From positions 186,001 to 250,000 of the forward strand of contig CAYPTB010000007.1 in the NCBI GenBank assembly GCA_964413535.1: a stretch of DNA of 64,000 nucleotides, given 5' to 3'. The position numbers and the translations under genes were made by a program. Numbering within the stretch: the first letter of the stretch is position 1; every line of letters begins with the position of its first letter. The notes beneath the pieces were generated by a model that saw only the letters and a list, made by a program, of their open reading frames with translations, made no database searches and was not told where the DNA came from. This document shows positions 17,080 to 25,527 of this stretch, one piece after another. The stretch comes from CAYPTB01 sp964413535. GTDB taxonomy: Bacteria; Planctomycetota; UBA1135; GCA-002686595.

Positions 17080-17211
17080 GGGGGGGAAGGACGGGAGTGG
17101 ACGGAGCGCCGACGAGGCGCGGTCGAAGCCGAGACCCCGTCGGTGAGCCTCTCGTCCTCCGAGGAAAGGTAACCGCGAGTGCGCGTTTCCGCGAGGGCCC
17201 CCGGGCGCGGA

Positions 17212-18060
17212 TCAGCCGTCGTAGAAGCGCTCGGGGTGCAGGCCGATCAAGAGTCGGGCGCGCTCGGTCGTCGCGCGCTCGCGGGCCTCGCGGCTCGTGT
17301 GGTTCACGACCGAAGTCGGCCGGACGCGTTGGGCGATGTCCCGCCGCGCGTAGTTGATCTGGAGGAAGAACCGACCGCTGCCGCCGCGCTTCGGAGGCAT
17401 GCGGCGGTGCCACACGTCCGACACGAAGAAGCTCACGTCGCCCGGCTGCGCCAGGACAGGCACGGCCGCTCGCCCCCGATACGAGAGGTCGAGGTCCCAC
17501 TCGCGCTCCTTCGGCGGCGCGAGGCCGGACATGTGGCTGCCCGGGATCACCAGCGTCGGGCCGTCGGCGAGCTTGCAGTCCTCGATGAAGACGTGGACCG
17601 CGACGGCGAACACCGGATAGGGGATGTCCGCCGGCCAGCTCACGTCGGGGGAGCGGGGCACGTGCGGTCCTGCATCGGTGTGCCACTCCTGACCCTTCGG
17701 AGCGTGCGCCGGATCGCTCGGGTTGCGCCACGCGGTGCACGCGATGATGTGGCAATCGTCACCGATCAACGGCTCCACCACGTCGAGGATCGCGCGATGC
17801 GCTGCGACTTCCTGGCAGCGGGCGCCGCGGTTGAACATCTCGTAGCGGAACATCTCCGCTTGCTCCAACGTCCCGCTGCCCGCCCGCAGGTCCGGCGGAT
17901 AACGGTCGTAGATCTCGGAGATCTCCTCGCGCAGCGCCGCGATCACGTCGGGAGCGATGGCTCCTTCGACCAGGCAGTAGCCCTCGCGCTCGAGCGTGCG
18001 GCTCGCCTCGGGTACCGAACCGTCGTAGATCGCGAAGCGGTGGTGAACCTTGTGGAGCAT
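17212..18060 (-). CDS. Phytanoyl-CoA dioxygenase (PhyH) family protein
   Basis: 282 residues. The facial triad is intact: H127 and D129 in EWHTDAG, and H218 in DVWHRRMPP, with R230 (GSGRFFLQINY) placed to hold 2-oxoglutarate. The DGPTLVIPGSH turn is typical of PhyH proteins. Members hydroxylate small molecules using Fe(II), O2 and 2-oxoglutarate. The substrate here is unknown. It lies upstream of the fused oxygenase on the same strand with a 132-base gap, and with the neighbouring glycosyltransferase suggests modification of a sugar or lipid-linked glycan. Confidence 0.85.
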   Translation of the reverse strand: MLHKVHHRFAIYDGSVPEASRTLEREGYCLVEGAIAPDVIAALREEISEIYDRYPPDLRAGSGTLEQAEMFRYEMFNRGARCQEVAAHRAILDVVEPLIGDDCHIIACTAWRNPSDPAHAPKGQEWHTDAGPHVPRSPDVSWPADIPYPVFAVAVHVFIEDCKLADGPTLVIPGSHMSGLAPPKEREWDLDLSYRGRAAVPVLAQPGDVSFFVSDVWHRRMPPKRGGSGRFFLQINYARRDIAQRVRPTSVVNHTSREARERATTERARLLIGLHPERFYDG

Positions 18061-18383
18061 GGCGCACGGCTCTGGTTCGCTCGGCGAAGGCTCTCGAGCT
18101 CGCCGAGCCTGGGTCTGCCCGCCGCTTCGAGCGATCGGCTCATGGAGCAGGGCAAGAGGAACTTACCCGGCATCGTTCGCGGTGTCACGGGCGCGCACGG
18201 TCGTGAGTGCGCCCGTGAGCCGCGCCGTTGGGGCTCGCGCTGTTCGCGCGGTGCGTCGCGGGAGTGTCGCCGGGTCGTCGGGGCGTTCGTCGGGGCAAGA
18301 CGACTCGACCGTGGTCCCTCGGACGAGCCTGTCGGTTCCAGCCTGGCCGAAGGTCCTGCGCGAGCGACCCTCTGGCTCGAACG
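18061..18383. other. 323-base intergenic region with a strong hairpin
   Basis: No convincing gene is present. The region separates the secreted-protein gene (ending 18384) from the PhyH gene (starting 18060), both on the minus strand. It contains a 10-bp perfect stem, 18185-18194 paired with 18209-18218 (core CACGGGCGC / GCGCCCGTG) with a 14-base loop. No T-run follows, so it is at most a weak or Rho-assisted terminator. The PhyH promoter should lie between the hairpin and 18061, but no clear -35/-10 pair is visible. Confidence 0.45.
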
Positions 18384-19253
18384 TCAGGGCAAGAGGCGCA
18401 GCTCGATCGGCACGCTGACGAAGAGCACGCTCGATTGCGCGAAGTCGTAGAGAAAGTAGGCGTGGTTCAGGACGAGGCCCGCGAGCCCGGGATCGGTGCC
18501 GGGCGGCACGGGGAGCGCCGCAGTCTTGCGCCCGTCCCCGTCGAGGAATCCGAAGCTCGGCTTCAACGGAGTGAGAGCCGGCTTCGAGAGCGTGAGGTTG
18601 AAGTACGGATCTTGGACGAGCGGTAGGGTCCAGCCGTTGCCGACGGGGATGCCGGGCTCCGTTCCGCTGACCGATCCGAGGATCCAGAAGAACTCGCCGG
18701 CGTGCGCCGCTCCGGCGTCGAGCGACACGCCCTGGCTTCCGCCCGCCGAGAGCGAGATCGCGGGCTCGTCGCGCACGAACGTCGAGTTGAGTTCCAAGAC
18801 GAAGGGCGACGACACGAACTTCCCGAACACGCCGTCGCCCGTGGTCGTTCCGATGAACAGGTCGACGATCATGGTGCCGCCCAGGAACCCGTCGGCGACG
18901 CCGTTAAGCTCGTGCGTGGAGATCGTCCCCGTGAACGTTCCCGGACCGCTCCCCCAGCCGAGGTCGGCCCCGGTCACGACCCAGCACGCGCTTCCTCCGT
19001 CGACCTGGACGCAGAACTCGACCTCCACCGTCGAAGCGGGCGTCGCGCCGTCCGTCTGGAACTGGAGCCCCAGGGTCGCGTGAACGATGTTCGCTCCGTC
19101 CTCCGGACCGATCATCGTCGCGTGCAGGATGTTGCCCGAGAACGGGAAGTCGGGGACGAAGAGCGTGTGGTTCCTCGAGGAAGGATGACCGTCGCCGAGC
19201 ACGGGGAAGGACAAGGCGAAGAGCGCGACTAGGGCATGAGCAGAGCGGGTCAT
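18384..19253 (-). CDS. Secreted protein with a planctomycete-type C-terminal domain
   Basis: 289 residues from ATG 19253. The frame opens further to 19382, but 19253 has AGGAG eight bases upstream and gives a signal peptide (ALVALFALSFPVLG). Residues 25-175 are beta-rich and unrecognised. The C-terminal 110 residues (AISLSAGGSQGVSLDAGAAH, ILGSVSGTEPGIPVGN, LPLVQDPYFN, then a final SVPIELRLLP) match a domain I recall at the ends of many exported planctomycete proteins. Its function is not established. It may be a surface-attachment or sorting module. The gene is followed by the hairpin region 18061-18383. Confidence 0.7.
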   Translation of the reverse strand: MTRSAHALVALFALSFPVLGDGHPSSRNHTLFVPDFPFSGNILHATMIGPEDGANIVHATLGLQFQTDGATPASTVEVEFCVQVDGGSACWVVTGADLGWGSGPGTFTGTISTHELNGVADGFLGGTMIVDLFIGTTTGDGVFGKFVSSPFVLELNSTFVRDEPAISLSAGGSQGVSLDAGAAHAGEFFWILGSVSGTEPGIPVGNGWTLPLVQDPYFNLTLSKPALTPLKPSFGFLDGDGRKTAALPVPPGTDPGLAGLVLNHAYFLYDFAQSSVLFVSVPIELRLLP

Positions 19254-19387
19254 CGTGGTCTCCTGCGATGGGGGGATTCGCACGAGTTTACTCGGATACT
19301 TCCAATCCGGCCAACCTCCCACGAGGAACGGTGGAGCGGCCGTGCCTCCTCTCTCTTGCCGAACACCGCGGAGTTCGTCCAAGACAT

Positions 19388-19663
19388 CTATCGCCGTGGT
19401 GCGCCGGGATTGGAGAGCTCGACGTCGAGGGCGCCGCCGTGGCTCGCCCGGCGGAAGACCTTCACGCCGAGCCGGCGTCCGTCCCCTGCGAGCCAGCGCT
19501 CGACGTGATCGCGCAGGACCGGCTCACCGCGGTCGTTGCCGAGGCCGCGGCCGGTGACGACGCGCAGCGTGGTCTCGCCGAGGACGCGCGCGGCGTGGAG
19601 CTCCTGGGCGAGCCGCCGTAGGGCGCTCTCCCTGGTGTGGCCATGTAGGTCGATCTCGCGCAC
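19388..19663 (-). CDS. Smr-domain protein
   Basis: 91 residues from GTG 19663. The protein is almost entirely one Smr (small MutS-related) domain: IDLHGHTRESALRRL at the start, VVTGRGLGND in the middle, and a closing beta strand. Smr domains are nucleases or nucleic-acid-binding modules. The DLHGHT and TGRG motifs associated with activity are present. Stand-alone Smr proteins are known, but their cellular role is often unclear. No in-frame ATG is available near the 5' end. Confidence 0.82.
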   Translation of the reverse strand: MREIDLHGHTRESALRRLAQELHAARVLGETTLRVVTGRGLGNDRGEPVLRDHVERWLAGDGRRLGVKVFRRASHGGALDVELSNPGAPRR

Positions 19664-19757
19664 GCGGGCATCATGATCGACGAAACACCGGCGGCAGCGC
19701 GCCAGATTCTCGAGGAGACGGCTCGGTCGGGCATCCGGATGGCTGCGGTCCTCCGAC

Positions 19758-20450
19758 TCAGTCGCCGGTGGGCGAGATCCGGAACTCGACCACGGCCGGC
19801 ATCGAGCGCAGGTGCTGGGAGAGCGCCTCGGTGTTCTTGGGGTTGCGCGTGCGCAGCATCATCCGGTATTCGAACAGCTTGCCGCCCTCGGTCATGCGCT
19901 GGGAGAGGTTCGCGATCGTGAATCCGAAGCCGGCGACGAGCGCGCGTAGCTCCTCCTCGCCGATCATGGAGTCGCGTGCGAAGCAGAGCACATGGTGGGC
20001 ATAGAACTCGGCGGGGAGCTTGCGCTCGATGAAGCGGAACAGCGAGAGGACGACCAACGCCGCCGCGGTGCCGATGCAAGCGAGGAAGTAGAAGCCGACG
20101 CCGATCAGGATGCCGATGGCCGCCGTGATCCAGATCGAAGCCGCCGTGGTGAGACCGCGTACGGTGAGGCCTTCCTTGAAGATCACGCCGGCGCCCAGGA
20201 AGCCGATGCCGGTCATGATGCCCTGCGCCATGCGCGTCGGATCGGTTCGGATCGACTCCCGGGTCACCTCCGTCATCCATTCGTTCTGATAGACGGCCAC
20301 GACCATCAAGAGCGCAGAGGCGAGGCAGACGAGCGAATGGGTGCGGAAGCCTGCCGGGCGGCCGTGGAAGGTGCGCTCCACTCCGATCAAGCCGCCGATC
20401 GTCACGGCGACCAGCACGCGAACGAGGACGGCGAGTTGCTCGTGGCTCAT
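19758..20450 (-). CDS. MgtC/SapB-family membrane protein
   Basis: 230 residues from ATG 20450. The upstream extension to 20555 is not hydrophobic. Four to five membrane helices occupy residues 8-145, with hallmark motifs GGLIGVER, GFRTHSLVCL, GIGFLGAGVIFKEG and VRGLTTAASIWITAAIG. A C-terminal ACT-like soluble domain (about 150-230) follows. MgtC proteins help survival at low magnesium and inhibit ATP synthase in pathogens. In free-living bacteria the role is less clear. It is followed by the Smr gene on the same strand. Confidence 0.9.
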   Translation of the reverse strand: MSHEQLAVLVRVLVAVTIGGLIGVERTFHGRPAGFRTHSLVCLASALLMVVAVYQNEWMTEVTRESIRTDPTRMAQGIMTGIGFLGAGVIFKEGLTVRGLTTAASIWITAAIGILIGVGFYFLACIGTAAALVVLSLFRFIERKLPAEFYAHHVLCFARDSMIGEEELRALVAGFGFTIANLSQRMTEGGKLFEYRMMLRTRNPKNTEALSQHLRSMPAVVEFRISPTGD

Positions 20451-20559
20451 GGCGAGCCAGCTTACGAGTTCATGCGCCGCTCCACCTCGAACCGCGAACG
20501 GCGAGCCGGTGGCTGACCGACTGCGGTGCGCCAGGTCCCTCGTCCGGAGAGACACCCGG

Positions 20560-21441
20560 TCAACGCCGCAGGAACGCCGCCACGGCTCCTGGGATCAGGA
20601 GCACGCCGGCGGCCGCGACGACGGCCGCGCCAAGCGGGAGGTCGAGCTCGAAGGAAACGACTACTCCGCCGGCGACCGACAGCAGGCCGAACAGCGGGCA
20701 GAGGATCCAGAAGCTCGCCATCGAGCGCGCCCAGGAGCGCGCCGCGAGCGGAGGGACCACGAGCAGGCCGAAGAGGAGCGTAGGGCCGAGCGTGATCGTT
20801 CCGGTCGCGATCACGAGGCCGATCAGCACGACGAGCAAGCTCTCGAACGCGAGCACGCGCGCGCCGCTCACGAGGGCGAACTCGCGGTCGAAGCTCGTCA
20901 GCAGGAAGTCGCGGCGGAAGAGGAGCAGGAGGACCATCGCGGCCGAGAACAGGACGGCGATCGTCTCGAACTCGTGCTGGCCGACGCCCAGGACTTCGCC
21001 CTGCAGGAGCTCGTCGACGAAGGAGCGTCCGATGGGCGAGATGCGGCCGAAGACGTACGTAGCCGCGTTCGCGAGGGCGAAGGCCGCCGCGACGCGTCCG
21101 ACCTCGCTGCCGCCGCGCCGTCCGAGCCACACCAGCGCGAGCAGTCCGCCGAAGGTGAAGACCGAGGCCCAGACCATGTGGAAGGTCATGGCCGAGTGGG
21201 AATCGGACAGCGCCGTGGCGAGCGTCAAGTCGCCCAAGCCGACGTGGTCGATCCACCAGGGCAGGATCGCGAAGCCGAACACGATGCCGGCGGAGGCGAA
21301 CTGCGGCAGCGTGATGCCGTAGAAGCTCGTGCGCCGCAGGTAGAGGAAGGACCCGAGGAAGGGGCAGACCAGCCCCGCGAGCGTCGCCGCCAGGAGCGCG
21401 TAGCGGAACAGGCTCAAGCGCTCCAGCCAGGAGATGTCCAT
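20560..21441 (-). CDS. Metal ABC transporter permease, ZnuB/TroC type
   Basis: 293 residues from ATG 21441, with about eight to nine membrane helices. LRRTSFYGITLPQFASAGI, near the N-terminus, and GTITLGPTLLFGLLVVPPLAAR are typical of the ABC-3 permeases for zinc or manganese. The gene sits 8 bases after the ATPase stop and is the last gene of a four-gene uptake operon (porin-like, binding protein, ATPase, permease). It is followed by a 109-base gap to the MgtC gene. Confidence 0.9.
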   Translation of the reverse strand: MDISWLERLSLFRYALLAATLAGLVCPFLGSFLYLRRTSFYGITLPQFASAGIVFGFAILPWWIDHVGLGDLTLATALSDSHSAMTFHMVWASVFTFGGLLALVWLGRRGGSEVGRVAAAFALANAATYVFGRISPIGRSFVDELLQGEVLGVGQHEFETIAVLFSAAMVLLLLFRRDFLLTSFDREFALVSGARVLAFESLLVVLIGLVIATGTITLGPTLLFGLLVVPPLAARSWARSMASFWILCPLFGLLSVAGGVVVSFELDLPLGAAVVAAAGVLLIPGAVAAFLRR

Positions 21442-21449
21442 CTTCGGGA

Positions 21450-22154
21450 TCAGCTCCCCTCGGCGGTTTCGGCGTCGAACAGTCGGTCGAGGCCTTCGCC
21501 TGGCAGGAGCTCGTCGGGCGTGCACTCGCGCACCCGCCCCTCGTCGATCCACAGCACGCGCTGCACGACGCGGCGCACCATCGCGAGCTGGTGACTGACG
21601 AGGAGGATGGCGAGGCCAGCGCGATTCTGGTCCTGCAAGAACTCGAGGATCGAAGCCGCGGCCCGCCGGTCGACGCCGCTCGTGGGCTCGTCGAGCAAGA
21701 GGAGCCGCGGACCGGGCACGAGCGCCCGCGCGATGAGCGCGCGCTGGCGCTGCCCGCCCGACAGCGAGGCGAAGAGCGCGTCCCGGCGGTCGGCGAGATC
21801 CACGCGCTCGAGGAGCTCGCGGGCCCGCGCACGGTCGTCGCGCGAAACCCTGCGCAGGCCGCGCAGCCGACCATAGGCGCCCATCTCGACCGCTTCGCGC
21901 ACGGTCAGCGGATAGATCGCGTCGAGCGCCTCGCGCTGGGGCACGTAGCCGGGCGGCTCGCTCTCGCGCTCGACTCTGCCCTCCATCGGCGGGATCAGGC
22001 CGAGGATGCCGCGGAACAGCGTCGTCTTGCCCGAGCCGTTGGGGCCGACGATGCCGAAGAAGTCGCCGGCGCGGACGGTGAGGTCCACGCCGGCGATCAC
22101 GGTTCGAGCGCCGTAGCCGAAGCTCGCGCCCGAGAGGTGCAGGAGGTCACCCAA
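21450..22154 (-). CDS. Metal ABC transporter ATP-binding protein, ZnuC type
   Basis: 234 residues, starting at TTG 22154, three bases after the binding-protein stop. No in-frame ATG or GTG lies near the conserved N-terminus, so TTG is the likely start. Walker A GPNGSGKTT begins at residue 37, the Q-loop is PGYVPQRE, the signature LSGGQRQR begins at 131, and Walker B is LLLLDEPTSGVD at 151-162. It energises the adjacent permease. Confidence 0.92.
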   Translation of the reverse strand: MGDLLHLSGASFGYGARTVIAGVDLTVRAGDFFGIVGPNGSGKTTLFRGILGLIPPMEGRVERESEPPGYVPQREALDAIYPLTVREAVEMGAYGRLRGLRRVSRDDRARARELLERVDLADRRDALFASLSGGQRQRALIARALVPGPRLLLLDEPTSGVDRRAAASILEFLQDQNRAGLAILLVSHQLAMVRRVVQRVLWIDEGRVRECTPDELLPGEGLDRLFDAETAEGS

Positions 22155-22157
22155 CGT

Positions 22158-23090
22158 CTACTCGCCGTCCGCCCCCCCGAAGACCGCAGCGATCCTCTCG
22201 TGCACGAGGTCCATCATCCCGATCCACGTGTCGGCGCCCGCGAGGCCGTCGACCTGGTTCGGCAGCTCCACCACCGTTGCGCCGGTGGCTTCGGCTACGC
22301 GCTCCACGTCGTTGTTCTTCGACCAGCCGGCGATCAGGATCACCTCGACGCCCTGGCTCTTCATGTCGGCGATCACCTTTGCCATGTGGTTGGGCGTCGG
22401 GGGGATGCCGGGCCGGAGTTCGATCCTGTCGACGATCTCCATCTCGTAGTAGCGCGTGAAGTAGTCGAACTCCTGGTGGTAGACGGCGACCTGCTTGCCC
22501 CGGAAGTGCTTAGCCAGCCCGTCCCAGCGCTGCTTCGCCAGGGCGAGCTTCGACCTGTAGGCATCGTAGCGCTGCCCGTAGGCGTCCTTGGAGCCTGGAT
22601 CGAGGTTCACGAGCGCCTCGAAGATCGCCTTGGCCATCTGCTCGCCCCCGCGCGGGTCGAGGTTCAAGTGGGGGTTGCCCTGCGGGTGCAGGTCGCCGCC
22701 CTGACGGCTGAGCGACGCCGGCACGTCGATCGCCTCCCAGCCGTCCGACGTGTTCACGAAGCCGGGTGCGCCGGGACGGATCGCCTTGTTGCGCGACCCC
22801 TCGAGGAGGCCCGGAACGAAGGTGGTCTCGAGCGACAGCCCGATCTGTACGAACAGGTCGGCGCGGCTCATCGCAACGAGGTGCGAGGGCCGAGCCGTCA
22901 CGGCGTGCAGGTTCTCTCGCCCGCGGGTGATCGCCGTGACGTCGACGCGGTCGCCGCCGATCTGCTCGACGACGTCGGCCAGGTCGGGAATCGTCGCGAC
23001 GACCTTCAGCTCGTCCGCGCTGGACGCAGCCGTCGAGGTCGAGCTCGCGCACAGCGCGAGTACCACGAGGAACGGTGTGAAGCTCTTCAT
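22158..23090 (-). CDS. Metal-binding ABC transporter solute-binding protein, ZnuA/TroA type
   Basis: 310 residues from ATG 23090, with a signal peptide (FLVVLALCASSTSTAA). The cluster 9 fold is shown by KVVATIPDLADVVEQIGGD, GNPHLNLDPRGG and VYHQEFDYFTRYY. Candidate metal ligands are H62 or H70, H141 and H205. There is no histidine-rich loop of the kind seen in ZnuA, so manganese or zinc cannot be separated by sequence. It delivers the metal to the permease. The neighbouring porin-like gene and a histidine-rich exported protein favour zinc or another thiophilic metal. Confidence 0.9.
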   Translation of the reverse strand: MKSFTPFLVVLALCASSTSTAASSADELKVVATIPDLADVVEQIGGDRVDVTAITRGRENLHAVTARPSHLVAMSRADLFVQIGLSLETTFVPGLLEGSRNKAIRPGAPGFVNTSDGWEAIDVPASLSRQGGDLHPQGNPHLNLDPRGGEQMAKAIFEALVNLDPGSKDAYGQRYDAYRSKLALAKQRWDGLAKHFRGKQVAVYHQEFDYFTRYYEMEIVDRIELRPGIPPTPNHMAKVIADMKSQGVEVILIAGWSKNNDVERVAEATGATVVELPNQVDGLAGADTWIGMMDLVHERIAAVFGGADGE

Positions 23091-23106
23091 GTGTCGATCC
23101 TCCCTG

Positions 23107-24345
23107 CTACCAGTTGATGCCGTGGCCGTGGGCGCCGAGCACTGCGGTGTACTGAACCATGAAACGCGCCAGGTCTTCGCCGTTGTCGATCGACATCGAG
23201 CTGACCGCGAAGCGCAGGCGCTGGAACTCGGAGAACTGATGGCTCCAATAGACCTCGACCTCTCCTGCATCCGACTCGAGCACGCCGCCGGGCGGCGCGG
23301 TCGGGTCCGGGTCCGGGACGAAGAGCTCGGCGCCGCTGTATTGGACGCCGGCGCTGTCGAAGCGGCTCCAGGCGTAGTCCGCGAAGGCGAACCACCCTGA
23401 CAACGTGTCGTCGATCACGGTGACCGTGCCGGCCACCGAGTTGTCGGCGCTGACGTCGCCCGTGTTCCACAGGTACTCCGTGCCGAACGTCCAGCGTCGC
23501 TGGGCGGTCTCGTCCGTCCATCCGTACGTGGCGTCGAGCCCGTAGACAGTGTTGTCGAGCCCGGTCGCGATGTTCCCCGTCGCCCCGAACTCCACGGCGA
23601 ACTCGGGAATCACCCGCGCGGAGGCGCCGAGCTGCAACGTCCCGCTCTCGGAGACCTCCGTGAAGCCGGTCAGGCGGCCCGTGAAGTTCAGGTCGTGGAA
23701 GTCCTTGACGTCCTCGACCGAGCGCTCGAAGTCCGGAGCGAAGGGATCCTCCTCGGGGAAGACGCCCTTGAACGCTGCGATCGACACGCGAGCGACGGTC
23801 GCGTCGCCGATCGGACGCCAGTCGTCCCACTGCACGCCGTCGCCCTTGACCTCCTCGCCGAGGTAGGCGCGCAGGACGAGCGGGCGCTCGACGGTGCGCA
23901 GCTCGTGCACGTGGATCTGCATCTGCTTGCCGAAGTCGATGAAAAAGCGGCCGGCGCGGATGACCGACCCCTCTTCGAATCCCACGTAGTGGATGGCCGC
24001 TTCCTCGACGGCGAGCTCCTCACCGTCGGTCGCGCCGATGAAGTAGCCCCAGGCCTTGGGATCGACCCAGGCCTGGGCGCCGAGCTCGAGGACGCGCAGG
24101 TTCAGGTCGAAGCCGTCGCTCGATGGCCCCGAGAAGTGGTCGTACTCGCCGAGGCCATCGACGACGAACGACAGCGCGGGATTGAACTCGCTGGAGAAGC
24201 GGGTGGTTTGGGAATCCTCGATGCCGGAGTACCCGAACCTGGGCTGCCCGGGAGTCTGGAAGGCCTGCGCCCGACCGGGTGAGGCGCTGGCGACCACCGC
24301 CAGAGCGCCACATACGAGTCGGAAGATCGTGCACGAAGGGTTCAT
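23107..24345 (-). CDS. Outer-membrane porin-like protein of the metal-uptake operon
   Basis: 412 residues from ATG 24345, with AGGA upstream and a signal peptide ending near SASPGRAQAF. The body alternates polar and hydrophobic residues in many short strands rich in Tyr, Trp and Gly, and ends with ARFMVQYTAVLGAHGHGINW, as in a beta-barrel. It lies 16 bases before the binding-protein gene, so the operon appears to encode a route from the outer membrane to the cytoplasm. Relatives of this size are found beside zinc ABC systems. Direct specificity is not shown. Confidence 0.7.
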   Translation of the reverse strand: MNPSCTIFRLVCGALAVVASASPGRAQAFQTPGQPRFGYSGIEDSQTTRFSSEFNPALSFVVDGLGEYDHFSGPSSDGFDLNLRVLELGAQAWVDPKAWGYFIGATDGEELAVEEAAIHYVGFEEGSVIRAGRFFIDFGKQMQIHVHELRTVERPLVLRAYLGEEVKGDGVQWDDWRPIGDATVARVSIAAFKGVFPEEDPFAPDFERSVEDVKDFHDLNFTGRLTGFTEVSESGTLQLGASARVIPEFAVEFGATGNIATGLDNTVYGLDATYGWTDETAQRRWTFGTEYLWNTGDVSADNSVAGTVTVIDDTLSGWFAFADYAWSRFDSAGVQYSGAELFVPDPDPTAPPGGVLESDAGEVEVYWSHQFSEFQRLRFAVSSMSIDNGEDLARFMVQYTAVLGAHGHGINW

Positions 24346-24624
24346 CGGCTCGTCCTGGAAAACCCGGAGGCCGGCGCGAGTCGGCGCCGGAGAGCTGCCG
24401 GGCACGTCACGGGTGCGGTGTCCTGCCTCGTTGAGAGCCAGGACCGGAAGAGAAACGTGACGAGGCCGATGCGCCGGAGTGGATCCGTCGACGGGTTGGC
24501 GATGCGTCGCTCCCGTTGCACGCTCTGTTCGTCGAACCGCGTCGCGTGCAGAGGCCTCGCGTCCTGGAGGCGCCTGCGCGGATTGCGTCAGGCGCCGGGA
24601 AACAGCCGAAGGGCCGGAATCCGA

Positions 24625-25047
24625 TCAGGACGCGGGCGGCGAATGGTGCGGTGCGAGCAGGTAGCGCGGAAACGTCTCCGTGCGCGCCGCGGTCGCGCGA
24701 ATCGCCCGCGGGATCGCGGCGGGAGCGAGCGCGATGCACGGCGCCGGCCGGACCGGAGTGGGTCCGAAGCGAACGGGGGTGGCGAGCGTGCAGTGCTCGT
24801 GCTCGCCCTCGGCGGCGGGCGAGGTGGACGCCGACTGCTCGTTCGAAGCCGAGGGCTCGCCGCCGTGGTCTCGGGTGTGCGGTGCTTCTCCTTCGAGGTG
24901 AACCAGCTCACCGTGGACGCAAGTCCGGTGCGGGACGACGGCGCCGTGCAGAGAACTCGCGACGGAAGCGAGCAGGAACAACAGCAGCAGGAATCCTGCG
25001 CGACGAGCGCGCGGGCCGGGGTGCTTCCTGCAGCGTGGCGAAGCCAT
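24625..25047 (-). CDS. Small exported histidine-rich protein
   Basis: 140 residues. A basic N-terminus and a hydrophobic stretch (AGFLLLLFLLASVASSLHGA) form a signal or anchor. It is followed by CVHGELVHLEG, HTRDHGG and EGEHEHCTLA, a run of His, Glu and Cys suited to binding metal. The C-terminal half is Pro/Ala/Arg rich. It lies 279 bases upstream of the metal-uptake operon on the same strand. I know the general type (short His-rich exported proteins near metal transporters) but no function. It might buffer or present metal in the periplasm. Confidence 0.6.
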   Translation of the reverse strand: MASPRCRKHPGPRARRAGFLLLLFLLASVASSLHGAVVPHRTCVHGELVHLEGEAPHTRDHGGEPSASNEQSASTSPAAEGEHEHCTLATPVRFGPTPVRPAPCIALAPAAIPRAIRATAARTETFPRYLLAPHHSPPAS

Positions 25048-25104
25048 GGTGAGGAACGAGGCTATCAGAGATCCGAAAAGCCCGTCAATCGACCCCCGGC
25101 GCCC

Positions 25105-25527
25105 CTAGCGCCTTACGCCTTCGATCCGCAGGAGCTCGACCTCGAAGTGGAGCATCGCGCTCGGTGAGAGGCCCGCAGGCAAATCGGAGGGGAAGACCGT
25201 CCCGGCGACGGCCGAGAGTCGCCGGCGACCCAAGAGAGTCATGCCGGCCACGCCTTCGTCGAAGATGCTCGAGATCTCGCCCCGACCCACGGTGAACGTG
25301 AGCGGTTGGCCGCGCTCGACGCTCGAATCGAAGACCAAGCCGTCGTCGAGGGTGCCGTGGTAGTGGATCGTGACCCGATCTCCCGGCTCCGCTCGCGGAC
25401 CCTCCGGAACGACCAGGTCCTGCACCAACAGACCCGAGGGCCGCAGCACGGGATCGTGCAGGCGCGGGCCCCCGCGACAGCTCGCGAGCGCGGCGACGAG
25501 GAGGATGGGGAAGAGTCTTGCGTTCAT
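25105..25527 (-). CDS. FKBP-type peptidyl-prolyl isomerase lipoprotein
   Basis: 140 residues from ATG 25527, overlapping the preceding FKBP gene by ATGA. The lipobox LAALASC sits at about residues 11-16 (Cys anchors the lipid). The FKBP fold is shown by GDRVTIHYHGTLDDGLVFDSS and GMTLLGRRRLSA, ending with MLHFEVELLRIEG. It probably assists folding of exported proteins. It is one of two adjacent FKBP lipoproteins. Confidence 0.88.
   Translation of the reverse strand: MNARLFPILLVAALASCRGGPRLHDPVLRPSGLLVQDLVVPEGPRAEPGDRVTIHYHGTLDDGLVFDSSVERGQPLTFTVGRGEISSIFDEGVAGMTLLGRRRLSAVAGTVFPSDLPAGLSPSAMLHFEVELLRIEGVRR

Noticed and set aside
20341..21594. Open frame of 417 residues on the plus strand
   Set aside because: Antisense to the metal ABC permease, with strongly biased charged residues and no fold.
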